Source: an uncultured bacterium (lineage in GTDB: Bacteria; Myxococcota_A; Polyangia; Polyangiales; Houyiibacteriaceae). Taken from it: a stretch of DNA of 64,000 bases. Of this stretch, positions 27,815 through 36,480 are shown piece by piece. Numbering within the stretch: position 1 is the first letter of the stretch; the number at the start of each line of letters is the position of its first letter. Below the pieces are notes generated by a model. The model had not been told where the DNA came from. It was given only the letters and a program-made list of their open reading frames with translations, and did not search any database. A program made the translations under genes and the position numbers. The stretch is taken from contig CALJDU010000032.1 of NCBI GenBank assembly GCA_938024995.1, positions 1-64,000 of the forward strand. The letters run 5' to 3'.

Positions 27815-28504
27815 ATGATCAACTACAGCGTCCAAGACGACGTCGCGATCCTGATGCTCGACGACGGAAAGGCAAACGCGCTCAGCCACGACATGATGGA
27901 CGAGCTCGCGCGCAAGCTCGACGAGGCCTCCTCGCAACGATCCGTCGTGATCGCGGGGCGACCAGGTAAGTTCTGCGCGGGGTTCGACCTCAAGTACATG
28001 ATGCAGGGCAAGGAACAGGCGGTCGAAATGGTCTCGCGCGGGTGCGGCTTCATGGCGGACCTGATGCTCTACCCGAGACCGATCGTCATGGCGTGCACCG
28101 GCCACGCGCGCGCGGGCGGCGCCTTGATGTTGCTCTGCGCGGACCATCGTATCGGCGTCGGCGGCCCGTTCGGGATCGGCATGAACGAGCTCGAGATCGG
28201 CATCCCGCTCCCGACGTTCGCGCTCGAGATGCTCCGCTTCCGCTTGGACCCGCGTCAGCTCGCCGCCGCGACACTCGGCGCCACGATCTATGATCCGGAG
28301 GCGGCTCAGACCGCTGGCTTCCTCGACGAGGTGGTGACGCCCGACGCCTTGGTTCCGCGGGCGCTCGAGGTCGCGGCGAAGCTCGGCCGCTACAACGCCG
28401 CGAGCTACGCCAAGAGCAAAGAACTGATGCGCAAGCCGCTCGCTGATGCCATCCGCGGGACCGTCGAAACGGACCTTAAGGACTGGGTCCCCGGCGCGCT
28501 GTGA
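27815..28504 (+). CDS. Enoyl-CoA hydratase/isomerase (crotonase) family protein, copy 1
   Basis: This 229-residue protein starts at MINYSVQDDVAILMLDD. It shows crotonase-fold motifs: NALSHDMMDEL, the oxyanion-hole stretch SVVIAGRPGKFCAGFDLK, GHARAGGALMLLCADHRIG (the second oxyanion Gly), and LEIGIPLP. Its last four bases overlap the start of the next crotonase (GTGA), so the two are translationally coupled. The typical acid/base glutamates are not placed with certainty, so hydratase, isomerase or another CoA reaction is possible. Confidence 0.88.
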   Translation: MINYSVQDDVAILMLDDGKANALSHDMMDELARKLDEASSQRSVVIAGRPGKFCAGFDLKYMMQGKEQAVEMVSRGCGFMADLMLYPRPIVMACTGHARAGGALMLLCADHRIGVGGPFGIGMNELEIGIPLPTFALEMLRFRLDPRQLAAATLGATIYDPEAAQTAGFLDEVVTPDALVPRALEVAAKLGRYNAASYAKSKELMRKPLADAIRGTVETDLKDWVPGAL

Positions 28505-29238
28505 CGGTCATCGAAACGGGCGCGCGGACCATCGAGCTCGCGGGCGCCGGCCCCAACGCGTTGAGCGTCGCGATGCTCACGCGGCTCGACCAAACGCTCG
28601 ACGAAGCCGACGGCGCCCCCCTCCTCATCACGGGGCGCGGCGCGGCCTTCAGCGCGGGGCTCGATCTCAAAGAGCTCGCCGCCCTCACCGACGACGCCAT
28701 GGCGACCATGCTCCGGCAGATGGAGCAGGTCGCGCTGCGGCTCTTCTTGTACCCCGGCCCGACCGTCGCGCTCGTGAACGGTCACTGCATCGCGGGCGGC
28801 TGTTTGCTGGCGGCGTGCTGTGATCATCGCATCGGGCGAGACGACGACGGTGAAGCGCGCGCGATCAAGTACGGGATGACCGCAGGTCGCCTGGGCGTTC
28901 TCTATCCGCCGACCGTGCTCGCCATTCTCAAAACACGGCTCCGCGCGGAGCACCTGGAGAGCGTGCTGCTGGGCGCCGCGCGCTTCGGCTCGCGACGCGC
29001 GCTAGAGGTCGGGCTGATCGATGAGCTGCGCCGGGAACCTTTGATGGAGCTCGGTGAGGCGTTCATCACCTCGCGGTGCGTCGTTCCGTCTACCGCCTAC
29101 GCCGCGACGAAGCGACGACTCCGCGCGTCCCAGGTCACGCGCAGCGACGCCGACGAGCGCTACTTTCGCGAGGACGTGATCCCGAGCTGGACGTCCGCGG
29201 AGACCCGAGCGCGGCTCGCGGCGGTCGCCTCGAAGTAG
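28501..29238 (+). CDS. Enoyl-CoA hydratase/isomerase (crotonase) family protein, copy 2
   Basis: This 245-residue protein uses a GTG start inside the upstream stop. It contains PNALSVAMLTRL, LLITGRGAAFSAGLDLKEL, VALVNGHCIAGGCLLAACCDHRIG and RLGVLYPPT, the characteristic crotonase fold and CoA-binding/oxyanion signature. It is divergent from copy 1 in most positions. A heteromeric or sequential pair working on an acyl-CoA is a reasonable inference from the coupling. It converges with the membrane protein gene that ends at 29241. Confidence 0.88.
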   Translation: MTVIETGARTIELAGAGPNALSVAMLTRLDQTLDEADGAPLLITGRGAAFSAGLDLKELAALTDDAMATMLRQMEQVALRLFLYPGPTVALVNGHCIAGGCLLAACCDHRIGRDDDGEARAIKYGMTAGRLGVLYPPTVLAILKTRLRAEHLESVLLGAARFGSRRALEVGLIDELRREPLMELGEAFITSRCVVPSTAYAATKRRLRASQVTRSDADERYFREDVIPSWTSAETRARLAAVASK

Positions 29239-29240
29239 CG

Positions 29241-32200
29241 CTACTGACCCGGGACGCGTCCGTGCTCGGTGATGCGCTCCGGGTGCACGCGGTGATGATC
29301 AACATCCGTCATCAAGATGATCGGATCGATGAAGGGTCGCTGCGCACGAACGGTGAGCGTGCCCAGTTTCACGCGTGACTGACCGTCGTCGGGGCCGTCC
29401 GCGATCGGCCAGCGCTCCCAGTCGGTGCGCCGAACGACGCCGAGGTAGACATCATAGTCGCCGGGCGGGTTGCCGACGGGGATCTGAACCAAGACGCGGT
29501 TCTCGATGATGTCGCCGTCCCGCCAACGGTTCGCGGGGTACATCCAGTCACCTGGGATGTGGTCGTAAGCGATCCGGCGCTGCGCGTTCTCGACGTGCAG
29601 GAAGAAAAACGTCTCCGCCTCCGCGGGCCCCGACGGGCGCCACCAGGTCGTCACGTAGAACTCGTGCTTCTCGCGCGCCTCGGTCTCCATTTCAGACCCG
29701 AGCAAGGCGAGCCCGCGATCGAAGGTCGCCGTCACGCCGCCGATCCCTTCGGGAACCGCGTCGAGCACCACCTCGCCCGGCACCTGCTCGAAGAGTGAGC
29801 GCTTTCGGAAGAGCGAGAGGTAGTAGCCGGCGCTCCGCGGCCAGGTCCGCACGTGGGCGTACTCGCGGCGGAACTTCGCGTTGTAGATCCGGAACTGATA
29901 GGCGTTAGACCCCACCGCGGCGCCGAGCGACTCGGGAACGGGGTTCGCTTGAAACGCTTGCGAGACACGCTGCGCGCGGCTCCCGTGAATGTAGCTCGTG
30001 AGGATCGCCCACTCGGGCGCGCGCTCGTAGAAGTAGTCACGCATCTCGGCGTCGAAGACGCGCTGGTTGCGATAGCTCTCGGTACGCGCGAAGGGGTGAA
30101 GACCGTAGCTGTAGCGCGCTCGCGCGACGCGCTGGTCCACCAGCCCGATGAAGTCGAGAAACGAGAGGTCCGGCGCGTGGTACGGCGTCGAGCCCATGTC
30201 CTGAAACGCGACCAAGCCACCCGGTCGCTCGTGCCGCATCAAGAACTTGCCCATGTCCGGGTGGTAGGTCCCGGACAGCTCTCCGCGCCCGTTGAAGCCG
30301 CCGGTGTTCTTGATGCTGAAGCCTAGGTTGAAGCCAGCCGCGGTCAGCACCGCGGCGAGACCGAGCGTCGTCGGGATGAAACGCATCCACGAGTCGCGTC
30401 GCTTCACGAAGAGGTTGAGCGTCGCGACGACCAGGTTCCGCAGACCGAGACCCGCGAGCGTGGCGAGGAAGGGGAGCGCCGGCAGGTAGAGGCGGTGCCA
30501 ACGCATCTCGTCGGCGCCGACCTTCACGATGTACGCCATGAAGCCGACCACGATCGCGACGAAGACGAGCTTCATGCCGGTCTTCTTTCGGTCCGCGAAC
30601 GCGAGGGGAGCCAGCAGCACGAGCGCGCCGATCTGGTTGAAGTCGAACATCTCGCGCAGCTTGCGGAGACCCGCGTGGATGACGAGCGAGCTGCTGCTCG
30701 TCTTGACGTAGAACGTGTTCGGGAAGAGCTCGCCGTAGTAGCTGTACCGGAAGGCGTGCGCGGGCGCCGTGATCACGAGGAGACCCGCGACCCAGAGGAG
30801 CGCGGGGCGATCGATCGCGCGGAGCTTGATCGCGCGCGCGATCAGGTAACCGCCGCCGATGACGCCGACGAGATGAATCTCCGGGCGCGTGAGACAACCA
30901 AGACCCATCACGACACCCGCGATCAGCGAGCGTCCGTTCGTGCTCTTGAGGAAGGACTCGCCCTCCTCGGTCGGGAGACCGGAGGGCGGATCAAGCACGC
31001 GGAACATCATCACGATCGCGAGGATCGGGAGCATCATCCCGAGCGGCCCTTCCATGCCGCTGGTCGCCCAGAGTCCGGCGGTGCTCGACGCGGCGAGCCA
31101 CAACCCTGGCAGGGCGTAAGAGAAGTTCTTCTCAAACCCATGCGCGTGAACGACCGCCGCCGCCGACGCGACGATGGTGCCCGCGCAGAGCAAGGTCCCG
31201 AGGATCTCGACGACCTGAAAGAGATCGAGCCCCATCGCCTCGAAGGGCACGATGATGAACGTCCACAAGAAGGTCGTGGTGCCCTCAAGGTACTCACCCG
31301 CGTTGAAGACCAACCCGCGTCCCCCGATCAGGTTCTGCGCGTATCGGAACGTGATGTAGGCGTCGTCTTTCACGAAATCGAGGAGCGCCAAGATGCTCGC
31401 GACGAGGATGCCGAACGCCAACAACACCGGGGCGGCCGCGACCCACTTCTCTTTTCGGGTCGAGGGCCAGGCGCCGCGCGGAACGGTCACATCATTGGCT
31501 TCGTCGTCTTCATCGTCTTCGTCGTCTTCGTCGTCTTCGTCGTCTTCGTCGTCTTCGCTCTCGGGTTCAGCGTCGTCGCTCTCTTCTTCGTCTTCGTCGT
31601 CTTCGCCCGCGTCGTCGCCCTTCCCGTCATCTTTGTCGTCGCGCGCTTCCGATACGTCTTCGCGACGCGCGGTCCATCGACGCCAATTGAGCAAGAGCCC
31701 GAACAAGAGCGAGCCGAACACACCGCCAAGCCACCACTTCCACGGCCGCACCAACTTCATCACGCGTTCCCGCGCCATGAAGCCCGGTCCGAAGACGGTC
31801 AGCTCGGGGTCAGGTCCGTCTTCGACCAAGCGCATGTGCCCGACGTGGATCCGGTCATCGATCGAGGTCGTCCCCTCGACCTTCAAGCGCTCGTTGGTCT
31901 GCCGGTCGTAGATGCCAGCATAAATCTCGAGACGCTGCCCGGGGGAACAGTTCGCGTTGCGCGGAACCTGAAGCGCGACGTCCTGTTCAATGTACGTCCC
32001 ATCGAACGTCGGGGGGAGATCCACGACCGCCCGACAGCTGCTCTCTTCAGACGCGAGGTGCACAAAGAGGAAGGCATCATCGGCCAGTCCCTCCGGCGCG
32101 CTGAAGTGGAGCTTCATCCGCGCGATCCCGCCGACCTCGACCGAGCGCGGCGCCTCCAACCCGTGATAGCGGACCCCCTCGGAGAGCTGGAGGTAGTCGT

Positions 32201-32261
32201 CGTCGTCAAGCGAGGACGGCAAGACCAGGAGCGAGATCAAAAGGAAGCGGATCAACGTCAA
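29241..32261 (-). CDS. GT-C-like polytopic membrane glycosyltransferase with an acidic linker
   Basis: This 1006-residue protein starts with a hydrophobic N-terminus, then a beta-sandwich domain (about 25-150), one TM helix (about 170-190), and a linker of Asp/Glu repeats (about 205-255; DED units encoded by a 9-bp microsatellite). Then come about ten TM helices. The first loop after the linker contains KDDAYITFRYAQNL and GEYLEGTTTFLW, the DD motif and context of GT-C lipid-phosphosugar glycosyltransferases (ArnT/AftB-like). The C-terminal periplasmic region (about 800-1006) ends in a second beta-sandwich resembling the first. It probably transfers a sugar from a polyprenyl carrier in the envelope. 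Confidence 0.8.
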   Translation of the reverse strand: MTLIRFLLISLLVLPSSLDDDDYLQLSEGVRYHGLEAPRSVEVGGIARMKLHFSAPEGLADDAFLFVHLASEESSCRAVVDLPPTFDGTYIEQDVALQVPRNANCSPGQRLEIYAGIYDRQTNERLKVEGTTSIDDRIHVGHMRLVEDGPDPELTVFGPGFMARERVMKLVRPWKWWLGGVFGSLLFGLLLNWRRWTARREDVSEARDDKDDGKGDDAGEDDEDEEESDDAEPESEDDEDDEDDEDDEDDEDDEANDVTVPRGAWPSTRKEKWVAAAPVLLAFGILVASILALLDFVKDDAYITFRYAQNLIGGRGLVFNAGEYLEGTTTFLWTFIIVPFEAMGLDLFQVVEILGTLLCAGTIVASAAAVVHAHGFEKNFSYALPGLWLAASSTAGLWATSGMEGPLGMMLPILAIVMMFRVLDPPSGLPTEEGESFLKSTNGRSLIAGVVMGLGCLTRPEIHLVGVIGGGYLIARAIKLRAIDRPALLWVAGLLVITAPAHAFRYSYYGELFPNTFYVKTSSSSLVIHAGLRKLREMFDFNQIGALVLLAPLAFADRKKTGMKLVFVAIVVGFMAYIVKVGADEMRWHRLYLPALPFLATLAGLGLRNLVVATLNLFVKRRDSWMRFIPTTLGLAAVLTAAGFNLGFSIKNTGGFNGRGELSGTYHPDMGKFLMRHERPGGLVAFQDMGSTPYHAPDLSFLDFIGLVDQRVARARYSYGLHPFARTESYRNQRVFDAEMRDYFYERAPEWAILTSYIHGSRAQRVSQAFQANPVPESLGAAVGSNAYQFRIYNAKFRREYAHVRTWPRSAGYYLSLFRKRSLFEQVPGEVVLDAVPEGIGGVTATFDRGLALLGSEMETEAREKHEFYVTTWWRPSGPAEAETFFFLHVENAQRRIAYDHIPGDWMYPANRWRDGDIIENRVLVQIPVGNPPGDYDVYLGVVRRTDWERWPIADGPDDGQSRVKLGTLTVRAQRPFIDPIILMTDVDHHRVHPERITEHGRVPGQ
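31503..31555 (-). repeat. 9-bp microsatellite encoding (Asp-Glu-Asp)n
   Basis: About five tandem copies of a CGTCGTCTT unit lie inside the GT-C-like gene and encode an Asp/Glu run. Because the unit is a multiple of three, slippage would change linker length without shifting frame. Confidence 0.85.
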
Positions 32262-32401
32262 TCTCTCGTGCGGAGGAGCCTAAGAACGCGAATGGCGCAT
32301 GGTGCGGCCGGTTCGCGCTTCGACGCAAGCGCCATCCCGCGGTTCCGGTGACGAGGTCAAAAACAACGAAAAAGACTGAAGCGCGGCTGACCGAGTGACC
32401 C

Positions 32402-34216
32402 CTAACGCCGCCGCGTTAGCTTCAAGGTCGACAGCGCCGTCACGTGCATCGCGGCCGGGTCGCGCCATCGCTCCAGCTCAGATGACTCCGGCAGAATGTG
32501 AAACGAGTAGTCCGCGGGCCGAAGGGAGTAGTAGCTCATGATGTCGAGCACCGTCGGCGTGTCCGACTCTTCCATCATGTAGATGAAGGTCTCGGTGTTC
32601 CCAGACGCTCCGGTCAAGAGCACAAGAACGGGCGCGTAGTGGGACGCGAGGAGCTGCGTCACCGGGATCCGTCCAGCGGTCAGCGGGCGCCAGACTTGCG
32701 GGTCGATCAAGCGAACATCGACCTCGATCAGCGGGTTCGGATTCGGTCCGTCTGGCGGCCGCATACCAAACGCGCGGAGCCCGACGAGCATCTGCACGAG
32801 CGAGTGGGTCGCGTGCCATGGCGACTTCGGGCCACCCGCGACCAACCCGAAACGCGCGCGGGAAAGCGCGTCGTCTTGATCGATGAAACAGAGCGCCTCT
32901 TCGGTCGCGGACTTCACCAGATGAAGGTCCGGCCAGTCGTGTCGATCGTCGCTGCCGTCCGGGTCCACGGGGCGCGCGGCGGCGAGCAAGAGACGTGGTT
33001 CAACCTTGTTCTGATAAAGATGGGCGTCGACCGCGTTGAGCTTGAAGCGCGACTTGTAGAGCATCATCGCGCGGTGCACCGAGTGGGACATGGCGCCGTG
33101 ATAGACGTGGTCTCCCGAGTGCGGCCGCCCGACGCTCACCACCACCGCCTCTTGCTCGAGGAGCGGATCATCTTCGATCGCTCCACGTGACAGCGTCAGC
33201 TTGAGGGTGCGCTCCACGCCCTGACCGAGGAACTGACAGTCGTAGGAGAGCGAGCGAGGCGAGACGAAAGCACCGGCGCTCGGTCGACCCGCCAACGAGC
33301 GACGCGCGCCGGCGTCACCAGCCGGCAACACCATCTCGGCGAGCTCTTCGAGGATGCGCGGGACGTCGCAGTGATCGGCGTAGACCACCGAGGTGATCCC
33401 GAGGCGATCCTGTAGAAACGACGCCTTCACCGGCGAGTGCTCGCTCTCATGCACGAACGCGAAGTGACTCCCGGGGCGTTGCCCGTGCGTGACCTGAACC
33501 TCCGAGAAGAGGTTGATGAGGTAGTCCTCGGTCATCCCCGAGCCCATGAAGAAGAGCGAGCGGCGGCGGAACACCTCGCCGAACGCGCGGCGAAAGTGTG
33601 GCTCAAGGTTGATGGCCTCTTGATACTCGCGGTGCCCGACGACGACCTGATCCAGCAAGCTCGCGGCGCGGTCTCCCAGGTCCGCGATCGGGAACCCTCT
33701 CGGCCCGCCGCAGTAGCCTTGGATCGTCCAGAGCGCGTGGCGGCTCTGCCAATCCAGTCCCCGGAGCACCTCGTGACAGTCCGCGATCCCGCGCCCCAAG
33801 ATGTGGGGCTCTTGGTCGCGATGAAAGAGCAGCGCCGCTGAGCGATAGACGTCATCGTAGTTCGTCGTGATCACCAGCTCCCACGGGAAGCGCGCGAGCG
33901 CGACGGTCTGCTTGGGATGCGCCCCGAGCTCCTTCGGTTGTGACGAAGGCGTGAGCGCGTGACGGAGCAGCTCCCCTCGCTCCTCATGATCGAGCGTCCG
34001 AAAGATCGCGGTCGCGCGCCCCGCGATCCGGATCCGATCCCGCTCATCACCGTCGCCGTCGGGAGGCTCGATCCCAACCGCGCGACACAAAGACGCGATG
34101 AACGGAGCCCAGCCGGTGCACGCCGGAACGCTCATGCCGGCGCCGATAAAGGGCACCAGCTTGCCCTCCGCGTAGCGCGCGGCGAGCGCGGGTAAGAAGC
34201 GCTCTGGAGACGGCAT
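32402..34216 (-). CDS. SIR2-like protein with an uncharacterised C-terminal domain
   Basis: This 604-residue cytosolic protein has an N-terminal SIR2_2-type NAD-binding fold: FIGAGMSVP (23-31), ELVITTNYDDVY (113-124) and LFFMGSGMTEDYL (221-233). The segment where these proteins normally carry the catalytic HG reads TIQGYCGG, so Gln166 replaces His. Residues about 340-600 form a second domain without a recognised family (VVVSVGRPHSGDH at 358-370, FGLVAGGPKSPWHATHSLVQMLVGLRAF at about 456-483, VLVLLTGASGN at 530-540). The ATG at 34216 diverges from a phosphodiesterase gene. SIR2-like domains occur in NAD-depleting phage-defence proteins, but no defence partner is adjacent. The role is inferred only. 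Confidence 0.75.
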   Translation of the reverse strand: MPSPERFLPALAARYAEGKLVPFIGAGMSVPACTGWAPFIASLCRAVGIEPPDGDGDERDRIRIAGRATAIFRTLDHEERGELLRHALTPSSQPKELGAHPKQTVALARFPWELVITTNYDDVYRSAALLFHRDQEPHILGRGIADCHEVLRGLDWQSRHALWTIQGYCGGPRGFPIADLGDRAASLLDQVVVGHREYQEAINLEPHFRRAFGEVFRRRSLFFMGSGMTEDYLINLFSEVQVTHGQRPGSHFAFVHESEHSPVKASFLQDRLGITSVVYADHCDVPRILEELAEMVLPAGDAGARRSLAGRPSAGAFVSPRSLSYDCQFLGQGVERTLKLTLSRGAIEDDPLLEQEAVVVSVGRPHSGDHVYHGAMSHSVHRAMMLYKSRFKLNAVDAHLYQNKVEPRLLLAAARPVDPDGSDDRHDWPDLHLVKSATEEALCFIDQDDALSRARFGLVAGGPKSPWHATHSLVQMLVGLRAFGMRPPDGPNPNPLIEVDVRLIDPQVWRPLTAGRIPVTQLLASHYAPVLVLLTGASGNTETFIYMMEESDTPTVLDIMSYYSLRPADYSFHILPESSELERWRDPAAMHVTALSTLKLTRRR

Positions 34217-34295
34217 CGCCGAAGGCTACCCGCTGACGTTGCGCGGCGACAGGTCGCCCTTGCCGGAACGATCTCCCTCGCGCCACACTCTCGCC

Positions 34296-35243
34296 GTGAC
34301 TCGAAGCCCATTCGTTCCGCGCGCGCTCTGCACCGCGGCGCTCCTCTTGGCGCTTGCGTGTGGAGGCCCTCCGCTCGCTCTGGAGGTGCTGACCTACAAC
34401 GTCTGGTTGATCCCGAGCGCGCGCGATCGGGCGGAGCGAGCGCCGTTGATCGCGACGGCGTTTGGCGACGCGGACGCGATCATCCTGAGCGAAGTCTTCG
34501 ACGCGGACGGAGCCACCGAGATCACCAATGCGGCGACGCGCCGCGGCTACCACGCGACCAGCGTGTTGGGACACGACGTCATCCCGCGCTGCGAAGTTCG
34601 GCTCGGCCCGCTCGCGCTTCGGGCACCGGTCGCGCTCAACGGCGGCGTGATGATCGTCTCGCGCACACCCATTCGAAAAACCGAATCGCTCTACTTTGGT
34701 CGCGAGGCCTGCACCGGCGAAGACTGCTGCGCCGCCAAGGGCGCGCTCTATGCTCAGGTCGACCTCCCACGCGGCCGCGTGCTGCATCTCTTCGGCGCGC
34801 ACCTCCAAAACCCAGACCCCATGATCGGCGCGGACGCGAAGGAATCGCGGACCAAGCAGCTCCACATGCTCCGGCGCTTCATGGACCGCGTTCTTGAAAA
34901 CGAAGAGCGAGGCCCGGTACTGGTCGGAGGCGACCTCAACGTCCCGCGCGAGGAACTCGAAGAAGCGCTCACCATCTTGCGCGTCCCCTTGAACGTCGCG
35001 ATGTCCGGCGGCCCGAGCTGGGGCCGCAACAACAGCTACTCGGAAGACGACGAAGGTGAGGGCCTCCGGCTCGACTACGTCTTGCCGACCAATGACTACG
35101 ACCCGCCACGAGAAGCCGAGAACATCACGGGATCGGCGCGCGGCCGGATCGACGCCTCGCGTGGTCTGCTCGGGCTCCGGAGCGAAGAGCGCGACGTCGA
35201 TCTCTCTGACCACCACCCCGTGGTCGGGCGTTTTCGCTGGTAA
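34296..35243 (+). CDS. Secreted endonuclease/exonuclease/phosphatase-fold protein, sphingomyelinase-like
   Basis: The GTG at 34296 gives a lipoprotein-like signal (ALCTAALLLALAC). The EEP domain follows: LTYNVWLIP, AIILSEVFD (metal-binding Glu), GGVMIVSR, HLFGAHLQN, VLVGGDLNVPREE (catalytic Asp/Asn pair), LDYVLP and SDHHPVVG (the terminal His motif). The text around LTYNVWLIP and the Cys pairs between GREAC and EDCC match neutral sphingomyelinase C-type phosphodiesterases, so phospholipid or sphingolipid cleavage is likely. It diverges from the SIR2-like gene across about 80 bases. Lipid hydrolysis would fit a predatory lifestyle; that is inference. Confidence 0.82.
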   Translation: MTRSPFVPRALCTAALLLALACGGPPLALEVLTYNVWLIPSARDRAERAPLIATAFGDADAIILSEVFDADGATEITNAATRRGYHATSVLGHDVIPRCEVRLGPLALRAPVALNGGVMIVSRTPIRKTESLYFGREACTGEDCCAAKGALYAQVDLPRGRVLHLFGAHLQNPDPMIGADAKESRTKQLHMLRRFMDRVLENEERGPVLVGGDLNVPREELEEALTILRVPLNVAMSGGPSWGRNNSYSEDDEGEGLRLDYVLPTNDYDPPREAENITGSARGRIDASRGLLGLRSEERDVDLSDHHPVVGRFRW

Positions 35244-35297
35244 GCACGGAGGCGCGCTTTCTACCCAAGGCGCGCACGCGCTGAGGGTCCAACCATC

Positions 35298-35822
35298 ATG
35301 ACCCGCCGGGCGCTGCCGATCATCGAGATTCCAGACCCCTGTGATGTCCCGAGCAGCGAGATGGTCAAGCTCGACGAAGAAGGCCGTGTGCTCGCGTGTC
35401 ACCAGTGTCGACACAACGTCTACGACCTCTCCAAGATGACGACCGACGACGCCTTCGCGCTGCTTGAGCGACACGAAGGGCGACTGTGCGTGCAGTTCTA
35501 CGCGCGGGCTGACGGCACCGTGCAGACGATCGACTGCCAACCCTCACGCTTCGAGGCGCTCAAGACCCAAGCCACCCGGATCACCCTCACGGCGTCGGCG
35601 TTGCTCACGGGCTTCCTCGCGCTCTTCATCGGGCTCACTCAGGTTCGGGCTCAGCTACGCTCTGGCGATGAGTTCGCGAACGTTGTGGAGAAGCGACCGA
35701 AGCCGGTTCACAAACCGAAGCAACAGGTCATGACGCAGACGACGACGACCGAAACGCGGACCCCGCGCCGCTTGCGCGGGATGCGCCGGGTTGCCCCCCG
35801 CATCGAGAGCCGCGGACTGTGA
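35298..35822 (+). CDS. Small five-cysteine single-TM protein (tandem paralogue A)
   Basis: This 174-residue protein has an N-terminal domain (about 1-85) with the pattern IPDPCDVP...LACHQCRHNVYDLSKMT...RLCVQFYARADGTVQTIDC, giving conserved cysteines near 15, 34, 37, 63 and 80. A TM helix (about 95-118, ASALLTGFLALFIGL) and a basic Thr/Arg-rich tail follow. Its stop overlaps the GTG of the next gene (GTGA). The conserved Cys/His-like arrangement suggests metal or redox binding by a cytosolic domain tethered to the membrane. I cannot name a known function. Confidence 0.7.
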   Translation: MTRRALPIIEIPDPCDVPSSEMVKLDEEGRVLACHQCRHNVYDLSKMTTDDAFALLERHEGRLCVQFYARADGTVQTIDCQPSRFEALKTQATRITLTASALLTGFLALFIGLTQVRAQLRSGDEFANVVEKRPKPVHKPKQQVMTQTTTTETRTPRRLRGMRRVAPRIESRGL

Positions 35823-36364
35823 CGCGCACGCGTCTCCCCATCGTCGACGTCGCCGACCCGTGCGACGCGCCGACCACCGCCATGCTCGAGATCGACGGCC
35901 AGCGCATCCTCCACTGCTACGACTGCGAGAAGAACGTCTACAACCTCTCGCTCATGACCGAAGCCGAGGCCCTCGCGCTTCTCCGTGACAAGGGGAGCGG
36001 CGAGATCTGCGTCCAGTTCTATCGACGCGCGGATGGCACCGTTCAGACCATCGACTGCACCCCGAAGCGGCTCGCGCTCATCAAGGAACGTACGCGACGG
36101 GTGACTCGACGCGCGATTGGGCTCGGCGCGGTCGTCTTCGCGAGCCTCTTCGGGATGATGACAGTGCACCGAGATGTCGCCGGCTCCGCGAAGCGACTCC
36201 AAAAACCCGTCGCAGTCGCCCCGACGCCCAGCCCAGCGCGCCCCCCCGCACCGGTCATCGCGCCCGCTCCTCCAGACATCGATTCACGCCTTGAGCGCGC
36301 GGCTCGCGCGCCACGAATGAACGAGAGACCGCGAAATATAATCGTCGGACTTGTAGAGTATTAG
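35819..36364 (+). CDS. Small five-cysteine single-TM protein (tandem paralogue B)
   Basis: This 181-residue protein shares the pattern of its neighbour: VADPCDAP, LHCYDCEKNVYNLSLMT, EICVQFYRRADGTVQTIDC, then a TM helix (about 98-118) and a proline-rich tail. Identity in the cysteine domain is high while the tails differ. The GTG start overlaps the preceding stop, so both are made from one message. Co-expression of two divergent copies suggests a heteromeric complex. Confidence 0.7.
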   Translation: MTRTRLPIVDVADPCDAPTTAMLEIDGQRILHCYDCEKNVYNLSLMTEAEALALLRDKGSGEICVQFYRRADGTVQTIDCTPKRLALIKERTRRVTRRAIGLGAVVFASLFGMMTVHRDVAGSAKRLQKPVAVAPTPSPARPPAPVIAPAPPDIDSRLERAARAPRMNERPRNIIVGLVEY

Positions 36365-36480
36365 AGCGGGCTGCACCGCCTCCGATTTGCGTTCGAGGCT
36401 TCGCCACACGGGATGACGTTGGGGAGCGAGAAATGGCGGTCGCGGCGTGTCGTACGAAGACTGACGACAGGCTGATCCAG

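Noticed and set aside
31503..31555. Tandem repeats considered as CRISPR or phase-variable promoter
   Set aside because: A 9-bp coding microsatellite within an open frame; no spacers or promoter context.
30495..32351. 618-codon plus-strand open frame opposite the GT-C-like gene
   Set aside because: Antisense shadow; the minus-strand frame has TM helices and the DD motif.
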